In this document: piece by piece, positions 34,810-44,252 of the stretch
Position numbering within the stretch: the first letter of the stretch is position 1
How the letters are laid out: the number at the start of each line of letters is the position of its first letter
Assembly: GCA_949361645.1 (NCBI GenBank)
Contig: OX442416.1
Location: 314,887-378,886, forward strand
DNA: 64,000 bases
Direction of reading: 5' to 3'
From: Spongilla lacustris
Lineage: Eukaryota > Porifera > Demospongiae > Spongillida > Spongillidae
Program-made: the position numbers and the translations under genes
The notes under the pieces: model-generated
The model's input: only the letters and a program-made list of their open reading frames with translations
Told to the model about the DNA's origin: nothing
The model's database searches: none

Positions 34810-35122
34810 CAATCGGCTACAGGTAACAGCTACAAGCGAACATGTGTTTGGAAGGTATGTGATGGTTTGCATGTGATTGCTGGGTCCACCACTTAGGAGC
34901 GTCAAGGGCCAAAGTTGCCTACTGAGAATTTACTTTTGCGTGGAGAGGAAATTAAATTTTTGAACAGTCTATCGTGATTCTATGTTATCAATTTCTTTGC
35001 ATTTGTAATCGATAAGATATTGTGCTGAAGGCAGGCCCTCGTGTTGTGTGGTCACTCAGACTGGTTGCCATGCACTACATAATGTCTAGTATTGAAGGCT
35101 TGTTCTTATAGCGATACGCCAA
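34809..35122. other. No gene seen
   Basis: Short AT-rich stretch. A possible acceptor near 34822 leads into an open segment that does not match the final WDR37 repeat. Confidence 0.4.
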
Positions 35123-35144
35123 TTGTTAGCTCAATTAAAATTGC

Positions 35145-35397
35145 ATTTTTGGAACCCCAAGTGTTCAGAGCTGGGTTGGCTGTGTATCCCTCTTGCGGTG
35201 GAGACCTATGGAAACTGGGGAAGAGAAGCCCAAACCACCTTCTCCTGCCTGGTCTCTCACTTGGCCATCACCTCCTCCCACAAAGGTAAGGTGCTCACGG
35301 AAATGTACAGCAGGCTGAACTTCACCCTGGTCAGGCCGGTGGCTAGGGCATTACTGGCAAGGTGTTCACCCTCCCTTGGCCCCATGGACATCCTTTG
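35145..35397 (+). pseudogene. Retroelement C-terminal fragment
   Basis: The plus frame reads WNPKCSELGWLCIPLAVETY, then GNWGREAQTTFSCLVSHLA and LTEMYSRLNFTLVRPVARAL. This is the same terminal domain as the minus-strand element at 6.1 kb (CNALGWCCIHLVGESYGAWG). It is probably the 3' end of a 5'-truncated copy. Confidence 0.8.
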
Positions 35398-35558
35398 AAC
35401 ATTCCTATGTATTGTATATGTTTAATTACAAAATGGAACACTAAAGATTAATGATTTATTAGCGCGCTATGCAATACTCGCCTTTAAACTGCTCCGCCGC
35501 TGCGCGTTACAAAAAGAGAGGTACGGACGTAGAGCGACAGTTCTTGTGTGAGGAGGTC

Positions 35559-35621
35559 ATGGTGGTGGCGCGACCTGCTACATTACTGCTGCTGTGTGGT
35601 GCGGTCATCTTGAGTGCGCAG
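35559..35621 (+). CDS. Candidate signal-peptide first exon
   Basis: ATG opens MVVARPATLLLLCGAVILSAQ, a textbook signal peptide, and is followed by CAG|gtgaaa as a possible donor. The surrounding 35460-35830 is CpG-rich, unlike its neighbours. It lies about 0.9 kb upstream of the leishmanolysin-like exons, which encode a secreted/membrane family, so it may be their first exon (inference). Confidence 0.35.
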
Positions 35622-35944
35622 GTGAAAGCTGACACCACTGTGGTATGTACTAGAGTAGCTCTCCTGGTAGGTGGTACGTGTGTGCCACCTAAGTGTCCTC
35701 TCATCACTCGATACGTGCAGTGCAATAGCTACCGTGTACACGTTCAGTGCGCGCAAGCAGTTGAGCTACTAGCGCGACGTAATGACGTTATGGTACCTAC
35801 ACGTGCACGTATCCCGAGGACTATTGGTTAAAAATCTGCCGCTGTATGTATTACGCAGCAAATGTTCGATGTGCGAACACCACACCTGCACACCTGCGAT
35901 TGGATAATCGCTGAACTCATTGCCGATAAGATCTGTCTGGTCAT

Positions 35945-36500
35945 GTTATTAATACCCCCATGTCCCCATGTGCCCATGCTATTAATACCCCCATGTCCCC
36001 ATGTGCCCATGCTATTAATACCCCCATGTCCCCATGTGCCCATGCTATTAATACCCCCATGTCCCCATGTGCCCATGCTATTAATACCCCCATGTCCCCA
36101 TGTGCCCATGCTATTAATACCCATGTGCCCATGCTATTCCCCATGTCCCCATGTGCCCATGCTATTAATACCCCCATGTCCCCATGTGCCCATGCTATTA
36201 ATACCCCCATGTCCCCATGTGCCCATGCTATTAATACCCATGTGCCCATGCTATTAATACCCCCATGTCCCCATGTGCCCATGTGCCCATGCTATTAATA
36301 CCCATGTGCCCATGCTATTAATACCCCCATGTCCCCATGTGCCCATGCTATTAATACCCCCATGTCCTCATGTGCCCATGCTATTAATACCCCCATGTCC
36401 TCATGTGCCCATGCTATTAATACCCCCATGTCCCCCCATGTTTCCATGCTATTAATACCCCCATGTCCCCATGTGCCCATGTTATCAATATCCCATGTTC
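35945..36500. repeat. 33-bp minisatellite, about 15 copies
   Basis: Units of TTAATACCCCCATGTCCCCA plus TGTGCCCATGCTA, with variants lacking internal blocks. It is open in several frames on both strands, giving false Pro/His/Met-rich proteins. It lies just upstream of the first recognised leishmanolysin-like exon (36509). Confidence 0.95.
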
Positions 36501-36508
36501 CCATGCAG

Positions 36509-38577
36509 TGGGCACCAATCCGCATCACGCCAGTGTACAATTCGTCAGTATCAAGGTACTGTGTGTATACATGCATGTGTGTGTGTTACCAACTGACCTG
36601 CATGGCTTGTTTAACAGATACCCTTCAGACATTCAGAAGTTAATAAAGGTATGTATATGTGTGTGTGTGTGTGGTATGTGTGTGTGTGTGGTGAGTGTAT
36701 GTTGTGTGTGTGTGTGTGTGTGTGCCTGTCCTTTCCTAATCTCATATACATCACTTCAGAATGTTCTCCTTCCGGCTGTGATCTCATGGTTCTCTGCGGT
36801 TGTGAGGGTGAGGAAGTGGGCGGAGTCCAACATGCTGCTCGTGAGGTGAGTGGGGTGTGTGGTGACCCTGGTTGCTATGGATTATGTTACATGGTTGCTA
36901 TGGAGTATGTTATATATATGTATGGCTACTTGTGGCTGGGGGGGGGGGGGGGGGGCATTTTAGGTAAATTTGAAGGACCACCTCAGGTTAAACAGAACCC
37001 ATCCCCTAAATACCTTATTCCAAATGGCTACATTCCAGCTATGTGCTTATATGCCAGCTATGTGCTTAGATACCACCATTGCCATGGTGACCACCATTGC
37101 CACAGGGACTGCTCCTCTGGTGTACAGTTCATTAAAGAGCAGCGGACGTACTGCCAGGGGTCTTGTGCCCAGGCCACTATGTGTGGTCCGGTTCTCATTC
37201 CAGACAGTCACCTTCAGGTAAGCAGGCCATGCACGCCCCCTTACTACTAACAACTTTCCCACCACCAGCCCTGCAGTAGCTGTGATTGGTCAGGTTTGAA
37301 TTGTGTAACGGACAGAACCCAACGTCCTGGGGTCAACAGTACAGATTTTATCCTGCATTGGACGACCAGTGCAATGACCTATATGCAGGTTAGTGATACT
37401 GCTGACTGGTGATGGGCGTGGCTAACAGCTGCCCCGCCCCCTTTAGGTCAAGTTGCCTATGGAGGTCACTGCCAGCAGGAGTCAGTATACAACAGGTATG
37501 GCCTGGGCACCCCCAGATCAATCCTTCCACATTCTCCCTCCTCCCCAGGCCCATTGCAGGATACCTTAACTTTTGCCCCACCCTCTTGGTCGATGGTTCC
37601 TCATTTGACCACAAGATTGGCTTAACTTTACATGAGCTCGTACACACTTTGGTAGCTACATGACATGTTGTCGGTGGCAACCATTTTACCTCACGAATTT
37701 ATAGGTCTTTTCAAAACTACTCTTGTCATATTATCGTGATGAGCAGGGACTTCCCCGTACACAGCGTTCTTGGACTGGGGACCAGTTGACTGTAAATGGG
37801 TAAGCTATAAGTACAGCCTCCTGCCATGTAGCCATAACCCTCCTCCTCCCCCTCCCTCCTCCCTCCAGTAATTAAATCACCGGTACCTCCACCCTCACCT
37901 ACATCAAAGGTCCCTTTTGGTCACCTTTGAACTCTGATTTTGTGGGGGTTATAGTAACCCCCAAAGTTGTGGTATGTAACATGATATTATGTAATGTTAT
38001 GTAACATGATATGTAATGTAAATGTAATGGGATGTTATAGTTTATCAAATCTGAACTGGTGCATTTCTATTTAGAGAGCAGCTATTGAGCACTTCAACTG
38101 CTCCACTCTAATTGGAGCACAGCTGCAGGACGTGCAGGGAGAAGTACTCCATTGGGACAAGAGGCTGTTTGGTGTAGGTCATGTGTTGCCATAGCAACAT
38201 CACCTACACACTTTACATCCATACACAGGGTGAGGTGATGACAGGATCTCTGTATGATTACTACATTGTGTCAAAGATCACACTAGCTCTGTTTGAGGAC
38301 TCAGGGTATGAGCTACTGCATGCACTGTGTGTGACACCACATGACATCACATGACATCACAGCTGGTATCAGGTGGACTACCGATATGCCCAGCCACTGG
38401 ACTGGGGGAGGAGCAGGGTGTGTGGCTTTGTGAACAGCAGCTGCTCTGGTTGGCTTAGCTATGCACCATAGGTACGCTGAGAACAAGGGGATGGCCTGGG
38501 GACTAGTCCACCCCTCCTACCCCCAGGGACCCATACCCATTCTGCACAGTCAGTGACTGGTCCGGAGGCCATCACAG
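36509..38577 (+). pseudogene. Leishmanolysin-like (M8) metallopeptidase gene, 3'-truncated
   Basis: About twelve short plus-strand exons match LMLN/invadolysin, a zinc peptidase. They are 36509-36555 (WAPIRITPVYN), 36618-36648, 36760-36845 (NVLLPAVISWFSAV), 37070-37217 (Cys-rich, CQGSCAQATMCG), 37269-37388, 37447-37495, 37549-37651 (RPIAGYLNFCP and the zinc motif HELVH at the exon end), 37705-37799 (SYYRDEQGLPRT), about 37910-37971 (VIVTPKVV), 38075-~38166 (EHFNCSTLIGAQLQDVQGE), 38229-38305 (MTGSLYDYYIVSKITLALFE), 38363-38471 (WYQVDYRYAQPLDWG) and 38527-38577 (DPYPFC). The Gly after HELVHTL is Val. Reading frame breaks occur near 37355 (between DFIL and ALDDQC) and 38229, and a TAG ends exon 38363-38471. 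The Penelope-like element begins at the last donor, and no later exon is seen. Confidence 0.82.
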
Positions 38578-39081
38578 GTGTGTTAACTCTCTGATGCTGC
38601 TGGATGTGGACGGTTCAGCTGTGATGTTGGTTGGCTGTTGATGGGTTACTGTAGTTGGTGCGTTGAGATTTTCTCCGTTGGCTGCTGAACTGGTTTTAGG
38701 TGCGATGTGTTTTGGGACAGTTGGTTGTGATTGTGGTTGTTTGGCGGGTGGCTGTTTGCCTTGTTTTTGAGTGGTAGCGGTCAGAAGCGGAGGGTTGGAA
38801 GTTTTGATTGGTGCTTTCTTTGGAGGACTGTATAATCCGATTTCGGGGGACAAGGTGAGGGTACTTGTTTGTTGTTGTTGTCTTTGAGGTGTTCGGGGTT
38901 GGAGCAGGATGACGGACCCGTCGTGGGGTTCATGCGGTTGGCCAATTGGGTTAAGGTTGGGGTTGGGGTTAGGGTCTCTTGAAGAGTCTAGCCCCGTGCC
39001 AAGATCCGCGACGCCGTCCCGTTCGCGCTGGTTTCGTAGTCTACGCTGCATGCGCTTGATCGATGTAGGTAGATTTGCCAA
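38572..39081 (-). CDS. Penelope-associated small ORF (possible partial second copy)
   Basis: 169 codons on the minus strand, starting MANLPTSIKRMQRRLRNQRE and then Gln/Pro/Thr-rich and probably disordered. It lies 3' of the reverse transcriptase in the same orientation. Penelope-like elements are often arranged head to tail so that a 5' part of one copy sits downstream of another (pseudo-LTR); this ORF may be such a truncated copy. It has no match to the 412-codon ORF upstream of the RT, which weakens that idea. Confidence 0.4.
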   Translation of the reverse strand: MANLPTSIKRMQRRLRNQRERDGVADLGTGLDSSRDPNPNPNLNPIGQPHEPHDGSVILLQPRTPQRQQQQTSTLTLSPEIGLYSPPKKAPIKTSNPPLLTATTQKQGKQPPAKQPQSQPTVPKHIAPKTSSAANGENLNAPTTVTHQQPTNITAEPSTSSSIRELTHL

Positions 39082-39120
39082 ATATATTTCGACCTGAGGT
39101 CTTCTTCAGTGGCGTGGAAA
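39060..39120 (-). ncRNA. Hammerhead-ribozyme-like core (degenerate)
   Basis: The minus strand reads CTGAAGA, one extra A, a GACC/GGTC stem with TCA loop, then GAAA, followed by ATTT-GGC-AAAT-C. These are the order and words of a hammerhead core (CUGANGA, stem II, GAAA, stem III, UH). However, four extra bases precede stem III and the flanks do not pair to form stem I. Hammerhead motifs are known from Penelope-like elements, so the position is right but activity is doubtful. Confidence 0.35.
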
Positions 39121-39440
39121 AGTGAGGTGTGAGGCGTGATACGTGCAAGGGAGTAGGGGGTACAGGGGGAGTTGGTCTTGGGGGGAGGTGGGGCTGTGCG
39201 TACAAGACATAATTACACAAAATAATTTTAAGCGTCATGAATAAATTAACATTTCAATTGCTTCCGACGGCTTGAGGACTTGGAGAGGTGAGCATCGAGG
39301 ATGGACTGAGTGGACGTGCATATGTGAGGGTGAGGGGATGGGGGGGAAGGAGGAGGAGGGGGGAGAGGGGAGTGTGTGGAAGGGAGGGAGTCATGGGGTT
39401 TGTTTTGTTGGGGGGTGTGGTTTTGCGGGAGGTGTTGTTG
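39082..39440. other. G-rich UTR of the Penelope-like element
   Basis: No frame of interest. It is purine-rich on the plus strand (pyrimidine-rich in the element's sense), with GGGG runs around 39340-39410. Confidence 0.5.
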
Positions 39441-39930
39441 GGAGTGAAGCTTGGTTAGCGGGTTTAGCTGGGTTTAGCTTAGTTTAGGGTTCAGTTTAGG
39501 GATAGGGAAGGTTGTGTTTTGATGGTGGGAAGGGTAGTTGGGAGTTTGGCGAGGGGGTGTGGTCTCGGCCGTGAATTCTCGGGAAGGTGAAGAGGCTTGG
39601 TTAGCGGGTTTAGCTGGGTTTAGCTTAGTTTAGGTTTAGGGTTCAGTTTAGGGGTAGGGGAGGTTGTGTTTTGAGGGGGGAGGGGGGGGAAAGAAGAGAG
39701 TCTGGTGGGGGGTGTGGTTTCGTGGGGATGAGGCTTGGTTAGCGGGTTAGCTTTTAGGTTTTAGGGTTCAGTTTAGGGGTAGGGGAGGTTGTGTTTTGAG
39801 GGTGGGGGGGGGGGGGAAAGAAGAGAGTCTGGTGGGGGGTGTGGTTTCGTGGGGATGAGGCTTGGTTAGCGGGTTAGCTTTTAGGTTTTAGGGTTCAGTT
39901 TAGGGGTAGGGAAGGTTGTGTGTTGTTTGG
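39441..39930. repeat. Four degenerate tandem repeats with telomere-like words
   Basis: A unit beginning GGCTTGGTTAGCGGGTTTAG recurs at about 39447, 39593, 39731 and 39858, the last two 127 bp apart. Each contains TTTAGGGTTCAGTTTAGGGG, which resembles variant telomere repeats. The array lies in the 3' UTR of the reverse transcriptase (minus strand). Confidence 0.85.
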
Positions 39931-39998
39931 AGAGTTGGGTGTGGGGGGGAAGGGGGGATAGGGTGGGTATTGGCGTGATTTCCATGGGATGTGTGGTT

Positions 39999-42266
39999 CT
40001 AGGTGGACTGGGTATCTCTGTTGATTGAGAAAATGGAGTTTAGGCCATGTAGGATTTTTGTGTTGAGTTCTGTGATGGTGTTGGTTTCTTCCTGGAGTAG
40101 GAGGTGTTGTGGTACAGATTTGATAGGCGTGATGGTAAAGTTGATCCAGCCGTGCTGGTCGAAGTGTTTGTATAGGTACGGTCTTGGTTGTGCGTTGCCT
40201 TGGAATTTATTTCTGTGTTTCTTTACACGTTCTCTGAGCATGCACGATGTCTGTCCAACATATTGTTTGTTGCACAGAGTGCATTGTATGACGTAGACGA
40301 CATTTTTGCTGGTGCAGGAGAGTGTTTCTGTGATGTTTAGTTTTTTGTAACATGAGGTGGCCGATATGGTGTTACGGCACCAGAGTAAGTTACATGTGCC
40401 GCAACCCGTGAGTCTACACGGTTTTGTAACCTTTGGGATTCTGTACGTGGTTGGACAGGGTGGGATGGGGGTGGTTTTGACGTCTTGTGGAAGGGCTGCG
40501 CGGACAAGTTGTTTATTGATGTTACTGGAGTTTTTGTAGCACGTGATGATATGTTTTTGATGTACTGTTTTGAGTTGAGGATGTTGTTGAAGTTTGTCCC
40601 ATTCTTGGGTGAGAAGTTTTTTCATTGTGGGTCTGCGGATGTCGTATGTAGTTTTAAAGAAGATTCTGTCTGGTTGACAGGTGCTTATTGGTACGTGTTG
40701 CTTTGCTTTGTTGAACATTTTATTGATTGTAGAGGTTGGGTAGCCGCGATTTCTGAAATGTGTTTTGAGGTGTTCTAGTTGTGGATCGATATTGGTTGGG
40801 TCACTGGTCAGTCGGATGTGCCTGAGGGCTTCGGAGTAAATGATGGCATTTTTGGTGTTGGTGGGATGGTGGGATGAGGCATGGACATATTGAAATGAGT
40901 TGGTAGCTTTATGAAAGGGTCTGTATTGGATTTTTGTGGGGTGGGCTGGGTCAATGTAAATGGTGAGATCTAGATAGTCTACTGATGAACTAGAGCAGTG
41001 GTTAGTGAATGAGATCTTTGGGTGGAAACTGTTGAAGTTGTTGAAGAAAGTTTGGAAAGTATCTGGACCGTGCGTCCACACTAGAAAGATATCGTCGATG
41101 TAACGTTTGTAGATAAGTGGTAGAAGTTGTTGGGTGGCGAAGAAGGACGTCTCTATGTGGTGCATAAAGAAACACGCTAGGGTGGGGGCGATGGGTGTAC
41201 CCATCGCGACTCCCGTGATTTGGTGGTAGATGGTTTGATTGAACGAAAAATAGTTTTCTTTCAGGACAAAGTTTAGAAGGCGCTTGGTGGTGATCTTGCT
41301 AAATGGAAGTGGGTCGCTGTGTTGTAGCAGATATTCAATGGCTTCATCTTGGGGGATGGTGGGGTACATAGAGTTTATGTCCATGGATACAAGGAGGGGG
41401 GTGTGGTTGGTGTGAAGTGTTGTTTGATTCAGTATTGCTGTGAGATCTGATGAGTTTTTGAGGAAAGATGGTATTGATGATAGTTGTTGCTTGAAGAAAA
41501 AGTCGAGGAAGTTAGATAGGTTTGCTGTAGGTCCATTGATGCCTGTGACTATTGGTCTTATTTGATGTGGATTTTTGTGGATCTTGCGGAGGAAATAGAT
41601 GGTAGGTGTTTTTGTTGGGTTTGGTGGGAGGATGTGTTGAAGCTCTATTTTGTCGATGTGTCCGGTTTGATGTAGTTCGTGTACATATGCTGTAACCCTA
41701 GCTGCTAGGTTTGGCGTCGGGTCTTCTGTGAGTTTGGTGTACGTGTTTGGATCTTGTAAGAAATCTATGCCTTCGCGGATATATTGCTGTGTGTCTATGA
41801 CTGTGATTTTTGTTCCTTTGTCTGCTGTCTTGATTATTATTTCTTTGTTATTCTTTAATGTTTTGATGGCTTTGCGCTCTTCTGGCGTGAGGTTGGAAGT
41901 GTGTTTGAGTGGGTTATTTGTGTGGAGTTGGAGTAGGTTAGAAGTATCCGTGATGTATTTTTCCAGTGTGGTTTCTTTTGTTTGTGGGGGTATGTAGGAA
42001 TTCTTTTTCTTGAAGGGGTGGATGAATGACTCTTGTTTGTGCTGAAATAGATAGGTAAGGCGTAGTGATCTGGAGAAGACTTCCATGTCTTCCCCGATGC
42101 TTTTCATAGGTGTTTGCGGGGTTGGTATGAACAATAGACCTTTTTGAAGTACTGAATGTTCGGCTGGTGTGAGCTTGTGTTTTGAAAGGTTGAGGACGTG
42201 GTCGGGGATTTTTTCGTGTTCGTATCTGGGTCTGGTTCGTCTCTTGTGTGTTTGTGGGGGTTGGGT
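39999..42266 (-). CDS. Penelope-like reverse transcriptase with GIY-YIG endonuclease
   Basis: A single open frame. The conserved N-terminal block lies upstream of the first Met-like codon: HKRRTRPRYEH, then LNLSKHKLTPAEHSVLQKGL and FIPTPQTP, the standard Penelope entry motif (42135-42266). RT motifs follow: TADKGTKITVIDTQQYI, RPIVTGINGPTANLSNFLD, SMDINSMYPTIPQDEA, GVAMGTPIAPTLACFFM and the catalytic YKRYIDDIFLVW near 41110. Near the C-terminus comes a GIY-YIG nuclease (VVYVIQCTLCNKQYVGQTSC, then LRERVKKHR), preceded by a Cys-rich CGTCNLLWC. The stop is at 39999-40001. All catalytic residues appear intact, so this copy could encode active enzyme if its upstream frame is resolved. Confidence 0.93.
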   Translation of the reverse strand, partial: TQPPQTHKRRTRPRYEHEKIPDHVLNLSKHKLTPAEHSVLQKGLLFIPTPQTPMKSIGEDMEVFSRSLRLTYLFQHKQESFIHPFKKKNSYIPPQTKETTLEKYITDTSNLLQLHTNNPLKHTSNLTPEERKAIKTLKNNKEIIIKTADKGTKITVIDTQQYIREGIDFLQDPNTYTKLTEDPTPNLAARVTAYVHELHQTGHIDKIELQHILPPNPTKTPTIYFLRKIHKNPHQIRPIVTGINGPTANLSNFLDFFFKQQLSSIPSFLKNSSDLTAILNQTTLHTNHTPLLVSMDINSMYPTIPQDEAIEYLLQHSDPLPFSKITTKRLLNFVLKENYFSFNQTIYHQITGVAMGTPIAPTLACFFMHHIETSFFATQQLLPLIYKRYIDDIFLVWTHGPDTFQTFFNNFNSFHPKISFTNHCSSSSVDYLDLTIYIDPAHPTKIQYRPFHKATNSFQYVHASSHHPTNTKNAIIYSEALRHIRLTSDPTNIDPQLEHLKTHFRNRGYPTSTINKMFNKAKQHVPISTCQPDRIFFKTTYDIRRPTMKKLLTQEWDKLQQHPQLKTVHQKHIITCYKNSSNINKQLVRAALPQDVKTTPIPPCPTTYRIPKVTKPCRLTGCGTCNLLWCRNTISATSCYKKLNITETLSCTSKNVVYVIQCTLCNKQYVGQTSCMLRERVKKHRNKFQGNAQPRPYLYKHFDQHGWINFTITPIKSVPQHLLLQEETNTITELNTKILHGLNSIFSINRDTQST

Positions 42267-43176
42267 TTGGGGTGGGGGATTTTTTGCGGTTTGTGGAGGT
42301 TGAGTAGGTATGGGGGTTAAAGGATTGTTTATCTTTTGGGGGTTGGGTATTGGCTTTGACGAAAAGGGGGGTTTTTTGGTTGAGAGTGTCGAGGGGGATT
42401 TGTTTGTAGGGTGTGGTTGATTGAAAAGGGTGAGAGGATGGTTTGAAGTGTTTGAGTGAGAATGGGGGTGAGTATGGAAGCGATGGTGTTTGTGAGGTCT
42501 GCGAGGTTGGGTGTTTGGTTGTAGGGGGGTTGGGTTTGGGGGAGGGTGTTTTGGTGGTGTGGTGTTTGGGAGACGGGGTGTGGGTGTTGGGTGAGGTGGG
42601 TTGATGGGGTGTAGAGGGGTGGTGTGTTGGGTGTGGGGAGGAGGGGGGTGCGGGGTGTGTGGTTTTGGATGGGGAGGGTGTGGGGTGGGTGTGGAATGTC
42701 GTTGGGGTGGGGAGGAGGGATTGTGCAGTACCTCTTGTTCCGTTCTGTGTTCTTCTGGGTTGGTGGGATGTGTTCCTGTTCTGCGGTGGTCTTGGTGGGC
42801 GGGGAATGTTTCTTGAGTTATTGGTGTTGTGTTGGCGTGTTTGTGCTTGGTGTAATTTTTTCTCTCTTTTGTCTTTCAGCTCTCTGTTGAGGGTTTCACA
42901 TTGAAGTTCTATGTCCTGTGTTGTGATTGACTGGGGTGTTTCAGGGGGGGAATTGTTTTGTATTGTCTGTATGTTGGTTTGAATTTCTTTGATCGTGTGT
43001 TCATATTTGTTGTTGAGTTCTGTGTAATGTTCAACAAGTAGGTCCGTAAGGCGTATGCTGGCATGGTGGAGTATCTGGTTCCAGTTTTCCAGGAATTGGG
43101 TGGAGGGTTCTATGACTTGCGGTTCTAAGTCTATTTTTAGTCCTTTTGGAAATGTATGGTGTGGAATCCGTGCCAA
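41938..43176 (-). CDS. Penelope-like element upstream ORF (ORF1 or displaced N-terminus)
   Basis: 412 codons on the minus strand starting MARIPHHTFPKGLKIDL. Residues ~20-130 are helical (HASIRLTDLLVEHYTELNNK and a coiled-coil-like ELQCETLNRELKDKREKK). After that it is Pro/Thr/Asn-rich. Its last ~75 codons overlap the conserved RT frame and are only its shadow. The RT frame, one base downstream, is also free of stops back to at least ~42560 because the region is almost devoid of T. The two may be separate ORFs joined by frameshifting or one ORF broken by an indel. Confidence 0.6.
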   Translation of the reverse strand: MARIPHHTFPKGLKIDLEPQVIEPSTQFLENWNQILHHASIRLTDLLVEHYTELNNKYEHTIKEIQTNIQTIQNNSPPETPQSITTQDIELQCETLNRELKDKREKKLHQAQTRQHNTNNSRNIPRPPRPPQNRNTSHQPRRTQNGTRGTAQSLLPTPTTFHTHPTPSPSKTTHPAPPSSPHPTHHPSTPHQPTSPNTHTPSPKHHTTKTPSPKPNPPTTKHPTSQTSQTPSLPYSPPFSLKHFKPSSHPFQSTTPYKQIPLDTLNQKTPLFVKANTQPPKDKQSFNPHTYSTSTNRKKSPTPNPTPTNTQETNQTQIRTRKNPRPRPQPFKTQAHTSRTFSTSKRSIVHTNPANTYEKHRGRHGSLLQITTPYLSISAQTRVIHPPLQEKEFLHTPTNKRNHTGKIHHGYF

Positions 43177-43205
43177 AAATGAGAAAATTTTTGCGATGGT
43201 TTATT

Positions 43206-43430
43206 TTTTCCTAACGTATCTCGCAGAACTCATGATGGTTATTATTTCCTTGATGGTTCTTTTTTTCAAGTGTGATAAACTTCTCGTGATGGTTAATTTT
43301 CTCCTAACGTATCTCGCATAACTCATGATGGTTATTTTTTTCTTGATGGTTCTTTTTTTCAAGTGTGATAAACATCTCGTGATGGTTAATTTTCTCCTAT
43401 CGTATCTCGTTCGCAGACCTCGTGATGTTT
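43206..43430. repeat. 93-bp tandem repeat, about 2.4 copies
   Basis: CTAACGTATCTCGCA-type blocks start at 43211, 43304 and 43397 (period exactly 93). It lies immediately 5' of the Penelope-like ORF1 and might be its 5' UTR or promoter array. Confidence 0.9.
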
Positions 43431-43920
43431 TTTCATGCGAACTTTGGTTTATCCTAATATCCGACAATGGAAATAATTCCATACCTGTTTTCGCACTGTT
43501 TAATTTTTCTTGCAGAAGATGTTTTCATTATGGTTATTTCTTTTCCAGTCCGAAAGATATTTCGTGGTGGTCCTAACGTTGCACGAGTATCGTTCCCTTT
43601 CTAGTGTAGTTACAAAGACCGACAGTACATGTGGAAGACTGATTATTTCCAACTTAAATAGCACTGCCATTTTTGTGCGTACGAACTAGTGCATGATCCG
43701 CTCATACATCATTTCCACCTCAGGATTCAGGCCTTGCGTTACAGAGCTATTGATAGATATGGAATCGTTTTATAATGCCACTCATGCCCTGTTACCACAC
43801 TTATACACAGCCATTCATTATCTAATGTACCGAATAGGTTGTAGCTTCAGCTTATCTAATTCTATATCCGCACAATTATTGAATCAATACATCGTACACA
43901 AAATGAATTATAAACCACTA
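43431..43920. other. No gene seen
   Basis: Mixed intergenic sequence between the Penelope-like element and the integrase-domain remnant. The missing 3' exons of the leishmanolysin-like gene were looked for on the plus strand and not found. Confidence 0.4.
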
Positions 43921-44252
43921 TTAGTCCTGCGAAACATAATGCAGAACTTCTAAAAAAGTATCAATTCCATAATTATGACTCCTAGCCATTGGATCCATCA
44001 TTAAACAAAGGTCATCAAGTTCTTCTGCTGTTAAGGTAGTTGTAATTGGTGGAACATAAACATCTCCATCTCCTTCCTCCTGTGGCAGAGGACCTTCATA
44101 ATCTATACCATACAACTGAAAGACAAGATTTTTGCACTACATGGCAGGCACTATATTTGTTACTAAAATGTTTAAATGCATGCATCGTTACTTATAACTG
44201 ATGAATGTGTAATGTACTGAGCGTACATTTGTCTAACGCGGTGTATTTATTC

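Noticed and set aside
35945..36500. CRISPR-like array
   Set aside because: The repeats are directly adjacent with no unique spacers, in a eukaryotic genome. The same holds for 29225-29413 and 49620-49758.
35862..36643. Repeat proteins rich in Pro-His-Val-Pro-Met
   Set aside because: A 33-bp minisatellite is open in several frames on both strands by virtue of its period. It has no start context and sits next to the leishmanolysin-like exons.
41938..42134. C-terminal part of the 412-codon ORF as a separate domain
   Set aside because: It is the out-of-frame reading of the conserved reverse transcriptase N-terminus.
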